The notes below the pieces were generated by a model that was not told the origin of the DNA, made no database searches, and saw only the letters and a list, made by a program, of their open reading frames with translations. Positions 11,009 through 22,138 of a DNA stretch of 64,000 nucleotides are shown here, one piece after another. The number at the start of each line of letters is the position of its first letter. Position 1 is the stretch's first letter. This stretch comes from Blastocystis hominis (lineage: Eukaryota > Sar > Bigyra > Opalinata > Blastocystidae), in the NCBI RefSeq assembly GCF_000151665.1, contig NW_013171827.1, positions 206,001 to 270,000 of the forward strand, in the 5' to 3' direction. The translations under genes and the position numbers were made by a program.

Positions 11009-11093
11009 GTTTTGTTCGCACATTTACGTTTGTTGCTTTTGGATCAATATTCTTTCTCTTTTTAGGAAAGTCCTCTTCTCCTTTTTTCACCAT
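11009..11093 (-). pseudogene. Duplicated 5-prime fragment of IPI1
   Basis: Carries the IPI1 start codon region (ATG at 11093) and roughly the first 30 codons in the copied block. A 15-base deletion and loss of one A in an A-run break the frame, and the rest of the gene is absent. It marks the left end of duplication copy 2, directly after paralogue A. Confidence 0.8.
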
Positions 11094-11862
11094 TAGATTA
11101 GAAGAATACAATACTATTTTGTCATTTACAACAGGGTATACTGTGTTAGGAATGCAGTACTTCGAATGGATTATATGATGGTTGATTGTTGAAGGATTCG
11201 CATTATAGAAGAATAGTAGAACTGGTGTTTTAAAATATCAAAAATGTGATTATTTGATTTGTTGTCACAATTATAATATGATAATATGATAATAGAAAGT
11301 ACTAATATGGTTTCTATTGAAAACTAAACTCAAAACATATACAATCCATTCATCAATTCATTCATTTATTCATTCATATATTCATTCATAAATGGATTGA
11401 TACAATTGTACAATAAACACATAAATGTATACGATAGAAACAGATATGAGAAGATATTGTTTCATAAAACTTCAACTCTCAGTTCGTCTTTAATTATCAT
11501 AGAATAGTACAATTATGTTTTCTATAATGCAAATATATATATATAGATACATGTACAAACACTTCCATTTTTAACTGAACAAAGTAAACTTGTTCATTAA
11601 TATATATTATAATAAAGATGATTGATTTCTAAATCATGTATAATATAATGACAAATTGTAAAAGAATAATACGTTTTCAAGGAAACTATATAACTCTTCC
11701 ATAGAATATGATTTCTGTCTTAAATTCAACTATGCTCGTAGCTCTTATAATGATGCATGGTTTTTTTGATGTGATTCATTGAAGTCAGTAGTGTTACAAG
11801 AGTGGTTTCTTACTGCTAGATCGTATACATGTATATAAGGTTATTCAACACATAATGCTATC
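11009..11862. repeat. Direct repeat copy 2
   Basis: Second copy of the 8806-9676 block, starting 20 bp after the stop of paralogue A and ending about 120 bp before the start of paralogue B. Together the copies define a tandem unit of about 2.2 kb (IPI1 5-prime end, intergenic, one paralogue). Confidence 0.9.
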
Positions 11863-11983
11863 TAACAAGATGTACTGGACTTTTTACGATAAACGTTAAA
11901 TGATTGGCTTGCTGTTATAATTATGGTATTACCATACATCCCTCTCTAATATACTTTTATTCGAATTTCATATTCTATTTCAT

Positions 11984-13219
11984 TTGGTCAATCATATGTT
12001 TTTACGTACTTCGGATACCGTAACACCTGTCAATGATGTGGGTCTTTCTGATCTCACATCTGAGGAGACAACGTATTTTGAAAACAAAGATGACATTTCA
12101 TTTGTTCAGATCAGCACACCCGAAGTAAGATCAGTTGTTGACCAACCTTTTGTGTATCCAGATTTTGATTCTTATGGGGTTTTTCCCTCCGGCCAAGAGT
12201 TCTCTGACTGTAATTTTTTTTCCGACTACAACACTGTCGAAGACAACGGACCGTATTCTTTTTCTTCTTCTTCTTCTTCTTCTTCTTCTTCTTCTTCTTT
12301 TTCTTTTTCTTTTTCTTCTAATATCTTGGAATCAGGTGGTATTTCTATAAATGCAATTCCTGAAAAAACGAATGATTTGCTGTTATCAACTGTTTCGGAA
12401 CCTACAGCTGTTTTTGATAATGCAGATCCTGAAGAAACGAACAATTCGCCTCTTTGGAGTGTGAATCCTGACGAAATGCTGTTGGTGCCTGATGAAGATA
12501 TCATTATCTTTAAGCAGGATTTACCTGATACTCTATCAGAATGCATTCCAACGACGGTTTATACGCCAAACGATTCGTCCCCCTTAGCGCAGCAACATAC
12601 CAGCAGTATTCTTAATGGCGTTTCGACTTTTGGTTCGCAACAGAATGCTAACGCTTTTTCGTCAAATAGTAATATCCAGTCACTCCCAGGCTCTGGTCCA
12701 ACTCCATGCATTAATCCAGAGTCTCAGTCTTTTCCAAAAGGGGATACTATGGGGATACCACCGAATAATCCCATCCAGTTTGAGCAGCCAACTACTACTG
12801 GCTATGATAATAATCAATTGTCATCCTCATTACATCCCCATTCAGCGGCAGTGAATCAAATAGATCCTTCGCCTTTTCCAAAGCCCATATCTTCAGCTTC
12901 AGGAGACAACAACAAAAAACCGGAGAAGAACAAAAAGCAGAAGCGTGATCGTATCAACTTCTCCGGAAAAGATGAAAGAATTTTGATTATGAAGTGGATT
13001 TCTAGAAAAATTGGTGGATCGACGATCCTAGAAAGTATCGAGGCGCTTTACAGGAAGTACTATGATAAGCCGTCTATGGCATTTCGTTCACATGCTCGTG
13101 TAAATGTTGAAGAACTGGGTATGTGTGTGGACGTTACCATTGGAAGAACACCAAAACTTCTTCACTACAATTTTTACCATATGAAGGGTAAACTAACTCA
13201 TTATGGCATCCAGCTATAA
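11984..13219 (+). CDS. Unrecognised protein, paralogue B of the duplicated locus
   Basis: Single exon of 411 aa from the first in-frame ATG at 11984. An in-frame ATG seven codons downstream is not distinguishable as a start. The C-terminal ~100 residues (NFSGKDERILIMKWIS, GGST, EAL-RKYYD, TIGRT) match paralogue A at roughly half the positions. The N-terminal ~300 residues barely align and contain a Ser/Phe run from a TCT/TTC microsatellite (12258-12313) and repeated PEETN segments. Like A it is acidic and Ser/Thr/Pro-rich before a Lys-rich stretch. Function unknown; see the findings for the contrast between frozen flanks and diverged coding sequence. Confidence 0.75.
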   Translation: MVNHMFLRTSDTVTPVNDVGLSDLTSEETTYFENKDDISFVQISTPEVRSVVDQPFVYPDFDSYGVFPSGQEFSDCNFFSDYNTVEDNGPYSFSSSSSSSSSSSSFSFSFSSNILESGGISINAIPEKTNDLLLSTVSEPTAVFDNADPEETNNSPLWSVNPDEMLLVPDEDIIIFKQDLPDTLSECIPTTVYTPNDSSPLAQQHTSSILNGVSTFGSQQNANAFSSNSNIQSLPGSGPTPCINPESQSFPKGDTMGIPPNNPIQFEQPTTTGYDNNQLSSSLHPHSAAVNQIDPSPFPKPISSASGDNNKKPEKNKKQKRDRINFSGKDERILIMKWISRKIGGSTILESIEALYRKYYDKPSMAFRSHARVNVEELGMCVDVTIGRTPKLLHYNFYHMKGKLTHYGIQL

Positions 13220-13616
13220 ATCTACTCTTTTGCGGTGCTTCTGTTTGTATTACAAACCACATAAACGAAACAAACAAAAGGAGATTTTGCAGAATCAAAG
13301 AGAATCGCTTTTAGATGTCAGTTATGATTCACAGATTGTCGTTTTTACACTTAAACATGCTTGAATTCACACGCATTGCTCTGTCTCTTGCTGGCGTGCT
13401 TTCTAACAAAAATTTTTGAATAAAATATACTCTTTGCTTACAAGTTTGTTTCGATTGCCCTTCCTCAATCATATCATACTCCACTTGTTTATATTATATA
13501 CTCGCAGTCTGTCACCACAAAGAGCGCAGAGCATTTCCCTTGCCACTTCAAAACGCAACAACACTCCCCAAAAGCTCACGACTGTTTTCAAAAAACAATG
13601 CAACCCATTCATTCAT
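13220..13616. other. Intergenic between convergent genes
   Basis: Holds the 3-prime ends of paralogue B (plus) and the octanoyltransferase (minus). A TGTTTGT-like stretch follows the stop of paralogue B. The octamer complement near 13265-13280 could serve the minus gene. No gene seen. Confidence 0.4.
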
Positions 13617-14487
13617 TCAGAGATGCTCATAATACTCTTTTACCCACGAAGGCGCTTCCGCTTGCTCCGAATCCAACGGCGAAATGGAGGATCCCTCAAA
13701 GAAATCCACTTTAAAGTGCGACTTAAACTTTTCCAGATAACACTCCCTACCCCTGAAATGCCTCGCCCAATCCTACGTGTATTCCGCGAGCGTAACGCGC
13801 GGGTTGAATGACTGAACGCTGCACATTTTGATCCCCTTTAAGCCACAGGGAATGATACAATCGAAGAGAGAAAGATCATTCTCCACATTCACCGCAATTC
13901 CATGCATCGTGATCCAACGAGCTACATGGATCCCGATGGACGCGATCTTGTCCCCATTCACGTACACTCCAGTCTTGCCCTCGATGCGCTCCCCATGAAT
14001 GTCAAACTCGGCAAGACTGTCAATAATCGACTGCTCTAGCTAAATAGTAAGGCAAGCACACAGCTGGAAATACTAGGCGCAAATAAGCGTGCAAGTCTTT
14101 TACATAATAATTCAAATTGAGAATAGGGTAGGCGACGAGCTGCCCTGGAGCATGATGCGTTACCTACAAATAGAAAGGAATCTTCATCTGCACTTCTCCG
14201 CCTCTTTCGATCTTGAAAAGTTTATGCTGCTTGTCATTTTGATCAAACAATATGTTAGACTCATCTCCACCTCTTCCGAGCGTGTACCTAGATTCCAAAA
14301 ATCAGAAAGCAGCTACACTGGAGGATGTTGAACTAGGATCAATTCATCGCACAGATTTGTGCGGAAACGGCTCTTCTGCACCGTTTTCTGCCAATTCCAC
14401 ACCGTCTCGTAGTCGACAATTCCTAATCTATGTAGTCTCACGGGTCTTAATGCTCCGACACGATTCTATGATGATTACACGTAGCAT
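13617..14487 (-). CDS. LIPT2: Octanoyltransferase (LipB/LIPT2)
   Basis: Moves octanoyl from acyl carrier protein to lipoyl domains, the first step of organellar lipoate synthesis. Six exons give 237 aa; introns are 14428-14461, 14288-14316, 14164-14193, 14040-14073 and 13747-13776 (29-34 nt). Diagnostic blocks are [70 protein letters not shown] and [11 protein letters not shown], which holds the expected acyl-accepting Cys; the paired Lys is in DKIASIG. The short N-terminus ([15 protein letters not shown]) lacks a clear presequence, so either targeting is internal or the first exon is mis-set. The likely client in this window is the GcvT system, through the H protein. Confidence 0.93.
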
Positions 14488-14651
14488 GTGTGCATACAAT
14501 AGTTTTAATCAACCCGCTCATATCGAGAAAATGACCGAGTAAGGATCATAATATTAAAATCAATCAGAACTGATCACTGTACAGTTTCCATATTCATTTC
14601 TCTCCTGTTAGGTTTCTAGTCAAATAGTACTGTGCGAAATAACAACTAATT

Positions 14652-17600
14652 ATGGGGAATTGCGCTACAAGTCCAGGTTTCGAACTGATAATTTTGAGTG
14701 ACTTTTAGAAACGGCTGAGGAATACCAAAAATACGTAGCTGCAGAGAAGGAAGTTTGTAGGAATTTTTAGATGGGTAATAACGGTCAGCCCTGGAGTCAG
14801 ACAAAGCTCCCTATGTGGTAACGGAAGAACCTTCGAAACTGAATCACGAGGATAAGATTAGAATTAATAATGAAAACAAAGAATTACGTTTGTTAGTGAA
14901 GATTGACCGAATAAAAGTACGGAACGTGGGGAACAGTCCAAACCTGTTTTGTAAATTCAGATTTGCAGACGAAACTCCGGTAAAGGTGAGGCTTGTCTGC
15001 ATGTGTGTCTAACTTTTTAGACACACTTTCTGATGTCACAAGGTTCTTACTGGAGATCTCAATTTAGTTTTGAATATGTTGCTCATGAAGGTTTGAAATC
15101 TCTTCGAGGTAGGAGTGCATTCTTCTCTCGAGCCTAGAAAAGAGCCTGATCGTCGAGCTCTGGTCAAACAACCCTCAAAAAGAAACGGACGTGTATATCG
15201 GACATGCGACTTTAGGGATTGAGAGTCTATGCAAGGGCCCGCTGCACATCGATTACCAGCTGACCAACTCCAAGTTCGCACCCCTCTTTCCTCCATCATG
15301 CATTAGAAACGCTCCCTGTGGCCGAATCAGCTTCAACTGCACCATCGAGCAACAATGCGTCTGGGGCATGAAGTTTTTAAAGATCATGGTCCGTCTGAAG
15401 GACAGCAGCGAGATCGACCTCACCGAAGGCAATCTCTGGCGCCTGGTCGTTTCGCGCTCCAAAATCGACGGCGAGGAGCAATACAGCAGCACCGACACGA
15501 GCATTCCCGCGGTGACGGACCAAATGGTGGACCTGGACGCGGAGCGGAAGGTGTGATCGGGTTTTGACGCTGACAACTAGCACCAGCTGATCACGCTGAG
15601 CTGGAAAGAGGACGAGTTGTTCACGGTGGGATCGAGCTGCACGTTCTTAGAATTCGTGCGCGAGCCGCTTCGTCTGCAAGTCCAGAAGATCAAGGTGTTC
15701 GATTCGAATTCGATTCACGTGCAGAACGAAAACGACACGCATTACACCGTCTTCGGAGAATGCTGGGTCTCCGTCGAGAAAGCCTACTCTCTCTTCCAGG
15801 TATTCCCGCGGGGATGGTTCCATCTAGCGGCATCCGGACCGCATCGCGGAGATGTACCACCACATCTGGAACATGGGCGTGTCCGTGGGGGAGGTGGCGC
15901 TTTTTTTCCAGTTCCGCGACATCTGCCTGGTGCAGCAAATGCTCTCCGGCGTGCACAGCGAGCGCGGGATCACCGCGGGGTCGACCGTGGTGAGCTCGGT
16001 GGGGGAGAAGAACCGCGGTGACGGGTAGGACTACTCGAAGAGCTTGTTTCGCCGCGGGGGGCAGGAGCTTCCAGGCCCGATGACGGAGATCGTGCAGCTG
16101 TACCGGCAGTTCATCGAGCTGAAGACGAACCCCGCGCCGAACGACAAGGAGCAGGTGGAGATTTTGGAGCGGATCATCGGGTATCTGCGGAATACGGACA
16201 AGGACAGCATGGTGGCGTTCATGTGGGCGAGGCAAACCGCGATCACGCGCAGGTACCAGAGCGAGGCGTCGCTGCTGCGCGCGAAGGGGATCTTTTTGGA
16301 CATGCTGGACAACCTCGCCGGGATGCTGTGGGACCTCAACTACACGGTGAAGAACGTCGTCTACGAAGTGATCTTCCGGCTGCTGAAGCGGGCCGAGCTC
16401 TCCGATCTGACGCTGCTGGGGTTCGATCCCGCGAGCACCGCGCCGCCCACCAAGGAGAACGTCGAGTTCGCGAGCAATCTGCGCAAGGTCCTGCTGCGCA
16501 TTCTGCGCGACGTGCTCGAGCGCGTGGGTTCGTTAGGCGCTTCACGAGGTGCAGATCAACGAGAAGGGCATGTCGCAGCGCCTGAGCGTCTTCTATTCGC
16601 GCATCATCTCCATCTGCATGTTCCGCATCCCCTCCTTCGGCGCCGAGGTCTACTCGCTGCTCTGGGACACGCCCACGCCGCCCGACGTCTCGCCTGCCAC
16701 GCCGCAGCCGCTCCAAATCCTGCTGGCGCGCGACGTGGGGGGCAGCACGTGCTCGCTGTTCAACTCCTTCACCGCCTCCACGGTGAAAATGATCGACGAG
16801 TTCGCGGATCGGAGCAGCGCGGCGGACCACGCGTCGCCCGCGACGATCGGTAGAAGCGGGGCGAGGAGTGGACGTGTAGAGGACATGAAGGCGATGGAGG
16901 GCGGCGCGATCGAGAGCTCGTTCCAGGTGACGCAGGAGTGGCTCACGACGGTGTTTCACACGTGCAAGATCCATCCGATTCTGTCGGATCGAGGTTTTTA
17001 TTTTGAGAGGAAGAGAGTGAGGGATAGGCGCGGGGAACAACGACTTGCTGCAGAAACTGCTGGACTGGAGGCCGGTGGAGCAGGCGGTTCGGCGGTACAA
17101 CGAAGAGAACGGGCTGTCGACGAACGACACGGACTTCTTTACGGGTAGTCCGCGGGGGCTTGCTGAAGAGTGTAGTGACGAACGAGTGGAAGACGCGCAT
17201 CTCCATGAAGGGGAATCTCTACTATCTCATCGTGGAGGCGTGGCTGCAGAAGATCCTCTCCATCATGACCAATCTCCATCGCGAGATCCAGTGGTCCTGC
17301 ATCCCCGGCTACAACGAGATGCTCCTCTCCTTCGCCGTGCAGCTGGAGGCCGTGCCGCTCGCCGGGTACACCGACACCATGACTAAAGTCATGCGGACCT
17401 TTCTCAGCAACGACAGCACGCTCAACCTCTTCGTGCGCATCCTCTTCCTCAAAACGCGCCCCTACAACATCCAGGAAGTCGCCTTCGTCACCGAGCTCGT
17501 CGACAGTCTTTTCTGTTTCCTCGTTTCCCCTCTCTTCTCATCCGCAGGCTCCTATCGACGCTGGACCGATCGCCTGGAGCGTTCTCGCCACCCCAACGAA

Positions 17601-19007
17601 ACGGCTCCGACGAAGCTGCCCGCGACGTTCAGTGATTATCCGTTCGTGCAGGGCGTGCTGATTCTGCTGCGCAGCGACATGAACCAGGTGGTGATCAAGG
17701 CGATGGAGCTGCTGTACCACCACTGGGACCTGCTGCGCGAGCACCAGAAGCACATTTTCATGCTGGAGCTGCTGAGTCCGCAGATGATCCTCTCGTTTTT
17801 CCTGCACTGGAACGTGCACGTGCGCCAGTTCTACGACTATCTGCTGATCTACTGGCTGCTGCAGTGCTCCGTGGCCGATCGCAAGAACCGCATCGACGTC
17901 TACGACTTCCTCAAAGACTTCGCGAAGCGTATCTAGCCGCTGTCTGGCTTCAATCGCAGTGCACATCAAGAAGGGCCGCGTCGTGGACTTCGCGCACCCC
18001 GAAAAACTCTCGTTTTCCGTCAAGCAAGTGGAGTTCGGGAAGAACTTCTTCATCGTCAAAGCGACGGACATCTCCGCGCAGCTCCAGGCGCGCTCCGATT
18101 TCCGCGCCTTCCTCCAGGACCTCGACGTCTTCACCTTCGACGAATTCGTGCCGTTTTTCTGGAATTTGCGAGCGTAGAAAGCGTACTACGAGCAAGTCGT
18201 GGGCCCCGCCAGCGACGACGCCTGCACGCAGCTGCTCGACTACCTCCAGTTTCTCTGTATTGTGTACTGCATCTCCGACGCGAAGTCGACCTAGTACGAG
18301 CCAATTATGGAGTGTTCCGTAGTTACTGCTTTTCCACGATTATGGTGAACGCGAATCATGATTGGCTGCTCTTCAATCCGCACAATCTCAAAAATAACAG
18401 CTCCTATTATCAGCAGCAGATCCTCATCGCGCGCTTCTACGCCTTCCTTCGAAACGTAGAAACGGGGAAACAGGGTAACGGACAGCTGCACCGCATCGTG
18501 GTGGATCGGATCGACTCGGAGAGAGAAAGCTATCGAAAGTTCCAGAAGTCGCTGAAAAACGCGCAGGCGAGCGTAGATTCGGTGCGCGCGGTTCATTGTA
18601 GTGTCATAACGAGGCGATTAACAAGCTGAACATGCAGATGATGATGATTTCGTCGATTTTGTCGACGGATATGCGTGGGGTTCGATCGAATTCGATCAGG
18701 AATAGGCGGGAAATTCGATCAGCTGTTGCGATCGACGGAGGTCATGGATTCGTTGCTGACGAGTGACGCGTATTCGGTAGGCGTTCGATTCGAATTCGAT
18801 GGAAGGTTCCGCGGAAGCAGGAGGCATACGCGGTTTCCGCGGTTCTGACGTTCGATAAGCTGTTTAACAATCATGTAGGGGCGAGCGAGAGGAAAGGAGG
18901 GTTTTTTTTATGCGTAGGAAAGCGATCAGATTCGGAACACGAAGGAAATGCCGTTTCTCCATTGGCAGACGGTGTACCCTACCAATCTGCTATCTTCTTG
19001 GGATTAG
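14652..19007 (+). CDS. Large acylated C2-domain protein resembling DUF1765 proteins
   Basis: Twenty-one exons give 1244 aa; the summed exon length is a multiple of three, supporting all 20 introns (25-43 nt; first at 14677-14708, shortest at 16512-16536, last at 18875-18917). The N-terminus MGNCATSP is a strong N-myristoylation plus palmitoylation signal, so membrane attachment is expected. Residues about 60-210 look like a C2 beta-sandwich (LRLLVKIDRIKVRNVG, LIVELWSNNP, DVYIGHATLGIESL). The long helical C-terminal half (VTNEWKTRISMKGNLYYLIVEAW, then IQWSCIPGYNEMLL, LSFFLHWNVHVRQFYDYLLIYWL) recalls the uncharacterised DUF1765 family of fungi and amoebae; I am only moderately sure. The final exons form a short coiled coil. 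TGTTTGTT lies at 19049-19056. Function unknown; a signalling or trafficking role at a membrane is inference. Confidence 0.8.
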
Positions 19008-19306
19008 TCTTGATGTATTATTTATTAGTTTTTTTTGTTTTTATGGGGTGTTTGTTGTAAACGGGGAGAGGGGATGGCGAGTGTAAGCGAAAGCGAGGGT
19101 TGGGGAGTGATCTGAATTGGATGAATTGGATGAATTGGATGAATTCGATGAATTGGATGATTCGATGATTCGATGATTCGATGAATTGGATGAATTGGAT
19201 GAATTCGATGGTTCTATGAACTCGATGATTCCCTCATGCCCCAACTTCCCAATCCAACCACCCATCACTCCACCGCTCTCTCTCCCCCTTCCATTCTCCT
19301 CTTTCC

Positions 19307-19314
19307 AACAAACA
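19307..19314 (-). promoter_or_regulatory. TGTTTGTT element whose cleavage site falls inside the RCC1 stop codon
   Basis: T at 19319, at -5 from the octamer, is the first base of the genomic TGA. Cleavage there would replace TGA by a poly(A)-completed TAA. Confidence 0.6.
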
Positions 19315-19316
19315 CT

Positions 19317-22032
19317 TCACAACTTCTCCGTCAATATCATCGTATGCTGCGACCCCGCCGACGCCATCACCACCTTCCTCTGCGCCAGCGCCGCGCTCTT
19401 CACATGATACAATCTCGGCTCGTCCTCGTATTTATTTCCATTCCCCAGCTGCTGCATCTCTCCGAACCCCATCGTGTACAGCAGCCCCTTCTCGTCCACC
19501 ACCACGAAGTGGTGGTACCCCGCCACCACCTGCTGCGCCACCACGCCGCTCATCTCCACCTCGCCGAACTCCGTCGCGCACTCGCCCTCCGTCGCGCGGC
19601 CCAGCTGCCCGTAGCTGTTCCGCCCCGCCGAGTACAGCCGTCCCTCGCGCGTCAGCACCACCGTCGCGTGCTGCGAGAGCGCCGCGGACACGATCTCCTT
19701 GTCGTCGAAGAACTTTAGGCGCACCGGCAGCTGCGGATCCTCGCTGCGCGTCCCGATGCCCAGCTGGCCCCAGTTGTTCAGCCCGAACACGTAGCTACGC
19801 TTCACTCCTGCCCCTCTCTCCTACACGTGCCCGTTCTCCAGCTGCACCAGCGAGTGCATGCCGCCCGCCCACATCGCCTTCACCTTCGGGAACTGCCGGC
19901 CCTCGCGGAAGGGCAATTCTCGCCACGTCAGCGCGTTCTGCTTGTGCCCCGCGGGGATTTTAAACCCGGACTGGCCCTGCTCCGTGGAGCCCCAGTTGAA
20001 CAGCCGTCCCTCGTCGTTCAGCGCCAGCACGTGGCTTTCGCCGCACGCGACGCGCACGATTTTGACGCCCTTCGGCAGCACGATCTCGCGCGGCGTGCGC
20101 TGGATCCGCACCGACTTGTCCCAGCCCAGAATGCCGCCGGAATCGCGGTAGGTGCCCCAGGAGAACACGCGGCCGCTGCGCGTGAGGATGATTCCTTGGC
20201 AGCCGCCCGCGTAGATGTTCTGGATGGGGTCCGAAGCGAGGAAGGAAGTGTCGATCGCTGCCGGGATTTCTTCTTCGCCGGAACGGCCCTATGTGAAAGG
20301 TGGAAACGGTGGAAACGAGAGAGCCTTCGTCGTTGCTTCCCCAGGAGAGGAGGGAGAGCGAGTCGCGGCCTAAAACGAGGTTGAATTGGCTGCCGCTCGC
20401 GATTCGAAGAGGATGAATCGCGGTGGCTGCGGATTGGAGAATGGGCTTTCCGACCTAGAGAATGGTTAGAGTGGGAAGGAGAAGTGGATGGATGGAAGGA
20501 GTGAGTGAGTGAGTGATTTGGAATCCAATGGAAGAGAAGCGAGAAGGGTTTGAAAGGATTGGAGGATTGTTCAATTGTTTGAAATAGAAGGGGTTTGTTA
20601 ATATAAAAATGGGATGACTGAAAGTAAAAAGGGATGTTCAAAATTAGAAGATTCGAAGAGTTCAATTATTGGATGTATTGGATTTATTCATTCATTTATT
20701 CACTCACTCATGGGATTCACTCACTCACTCATTGGATTCACTCATTCACTCATTCACTCAATTCATTCAATGGAATCGCATCAGCAGTACGTCTAGACTC
20801 ACCAACGCCCTCCCTCCAAGCTTTCCCCATTTCCACTCGCTCAGAGTTTCGACGCTTCGTCAGCCGAGAGAACTCATCCTCTGCGCAAAGACACTTACAT
20901 GCAATCGCTCTGTTCCGAATCCCAGCTGGCCACAATCACCACTGCCAAACACAAACACTTCGTATTCCTTCGAATCGCTGATCAACGAATCGACAGCTGT
21001 GCAGGGAACCGCCGTTCGGCCCTCCATCACATCCACGCTGTTTTCATCTTCCTCGTACGACTCTTCTGTCATGGGAGGCTCGACATCACTTCCAAAATTG
21101 ATTTCATTTTCACTGTGTTGTTCATTTTCATTTTCAATTTCATTCTCACTTTCACTCTCTTTCTTGCTTTCTTCTTTTTTTTCAGTTTGATTTGATTCAG
21201 CTTCTTCAGCTTGTTTCGCTTTTCCTCGCCCTTTTCCTTTACTTTGCGCTTTTCCTCGACCACGACCGGATCCACGAGGTCGTCCTCTGCCTCGTTTCTT
21301 CGGCGCTTCCGATTCTTCCTTCGATTCACTCTCTTTCGGCTCCTCAGCATTTTGGGATGCAGCTGACTCTTGCTTCATCTCCGTCTCGGATTCCGATACC
21401 GATTCTGATTCCGTATCACTGTTACCCTTCGTCTGCTTTGTAGGAGTAGGAGTAGAACCAGAAGCAGAAGCAGAAGCAGAAGCAGATGGAGGAACTGGAG
21501 TCTTTTCAAGAGTTGGAGTCGACTTCAAGTCCGTGCCTTGCTCTTCAGCCTTCTCAAGAGGCGTGTCCTGAGACTCTGATCTCATAGTCACTGCACTTGG
21601 GCCCGAACCAAACGTAAATGAACTTGCTTTAGGGAAGGAAAAGATGGAATTCGTTTTGGTATAGCCCGAATCAAACAGCGATTTGGGTTGCTCCTTTCCG
21701 GAGGGGACAAACGTAAACCCGCCAACCTTCTCACGCTTTGGCTCCTCTCCACAAGGGAGAGTACTTCCTCGTTTCAAGGGATTCGCGTTGGAAGCAGCTG
21801 CGCTTTGCTTCGTTTCCGCAGTTTCCTCCTTCGTTTCGGAGTTTTTATCATGTGACAAACTATGACTAGATTTTTGCGATTTTGGTTTCTTTGCATCGCA
21901 GGACCCACATCGATCGAGATTATTACTGGTATACGTAAAACAAATCGGACAACGCCACATGGTCGATTGTCTTTCTTTCAACCTCTCCAAAAAGGCAGGA
22001 CAGAAAGCAGGCTTTGCACCTTCTTCGCTCAT
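19317..22032 (-). CDS. RCC1: RCC1 Ran guanine-nucleotide exchange factor with N-terminal RanBP2-type zinc finger and AT-hook-like region
   Basis: About 755 aa in five exons. Residues 25-50 form a RanBP2-type zinc finger (MWRCPICFTYTSNNLDRCGSC, CxxC...CxxC). Then come a Ser/Thr/Phe-rich part with FTF/FSF/FTFGSG motifs reminiscent of nucleoporin repeats, an AT-hook-like block (KKRGRGRPRGSGRGRGK) and a Glu/Ser/Lys run. From about residue 360 the seven-bladed RCC1 propeller begins: VFVFGSGDCGQLGFG, LLSWGSNDEGSLGR, VFSWGTYRDSGGILGW, LFNWGSTEQGQSG, YVFGLNNWGQLGIG, YSAGRNSYGQLG, YTMGFGEMQQLGNG. Introns: 19795-19824 (30), 20289-20316 (28), 20455-20806 (352, unusually long) and one starting at 20898 whose acceptor is ambiguous (26 or 44 nt). 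The encoded TGA (19317-19319) overlaps the predicted cleavage site. Confidence 0.9.
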
Positions 22033-22138
22033 TTAAATTATCGACTCTCTTTGCGATTTTTCTGGTTTCTTATTGGCCATTGGAAATCCAAAAATCGCCT
22101 CGATTTTTGCAAACAAACAAACCATCCCTAAATCAACT

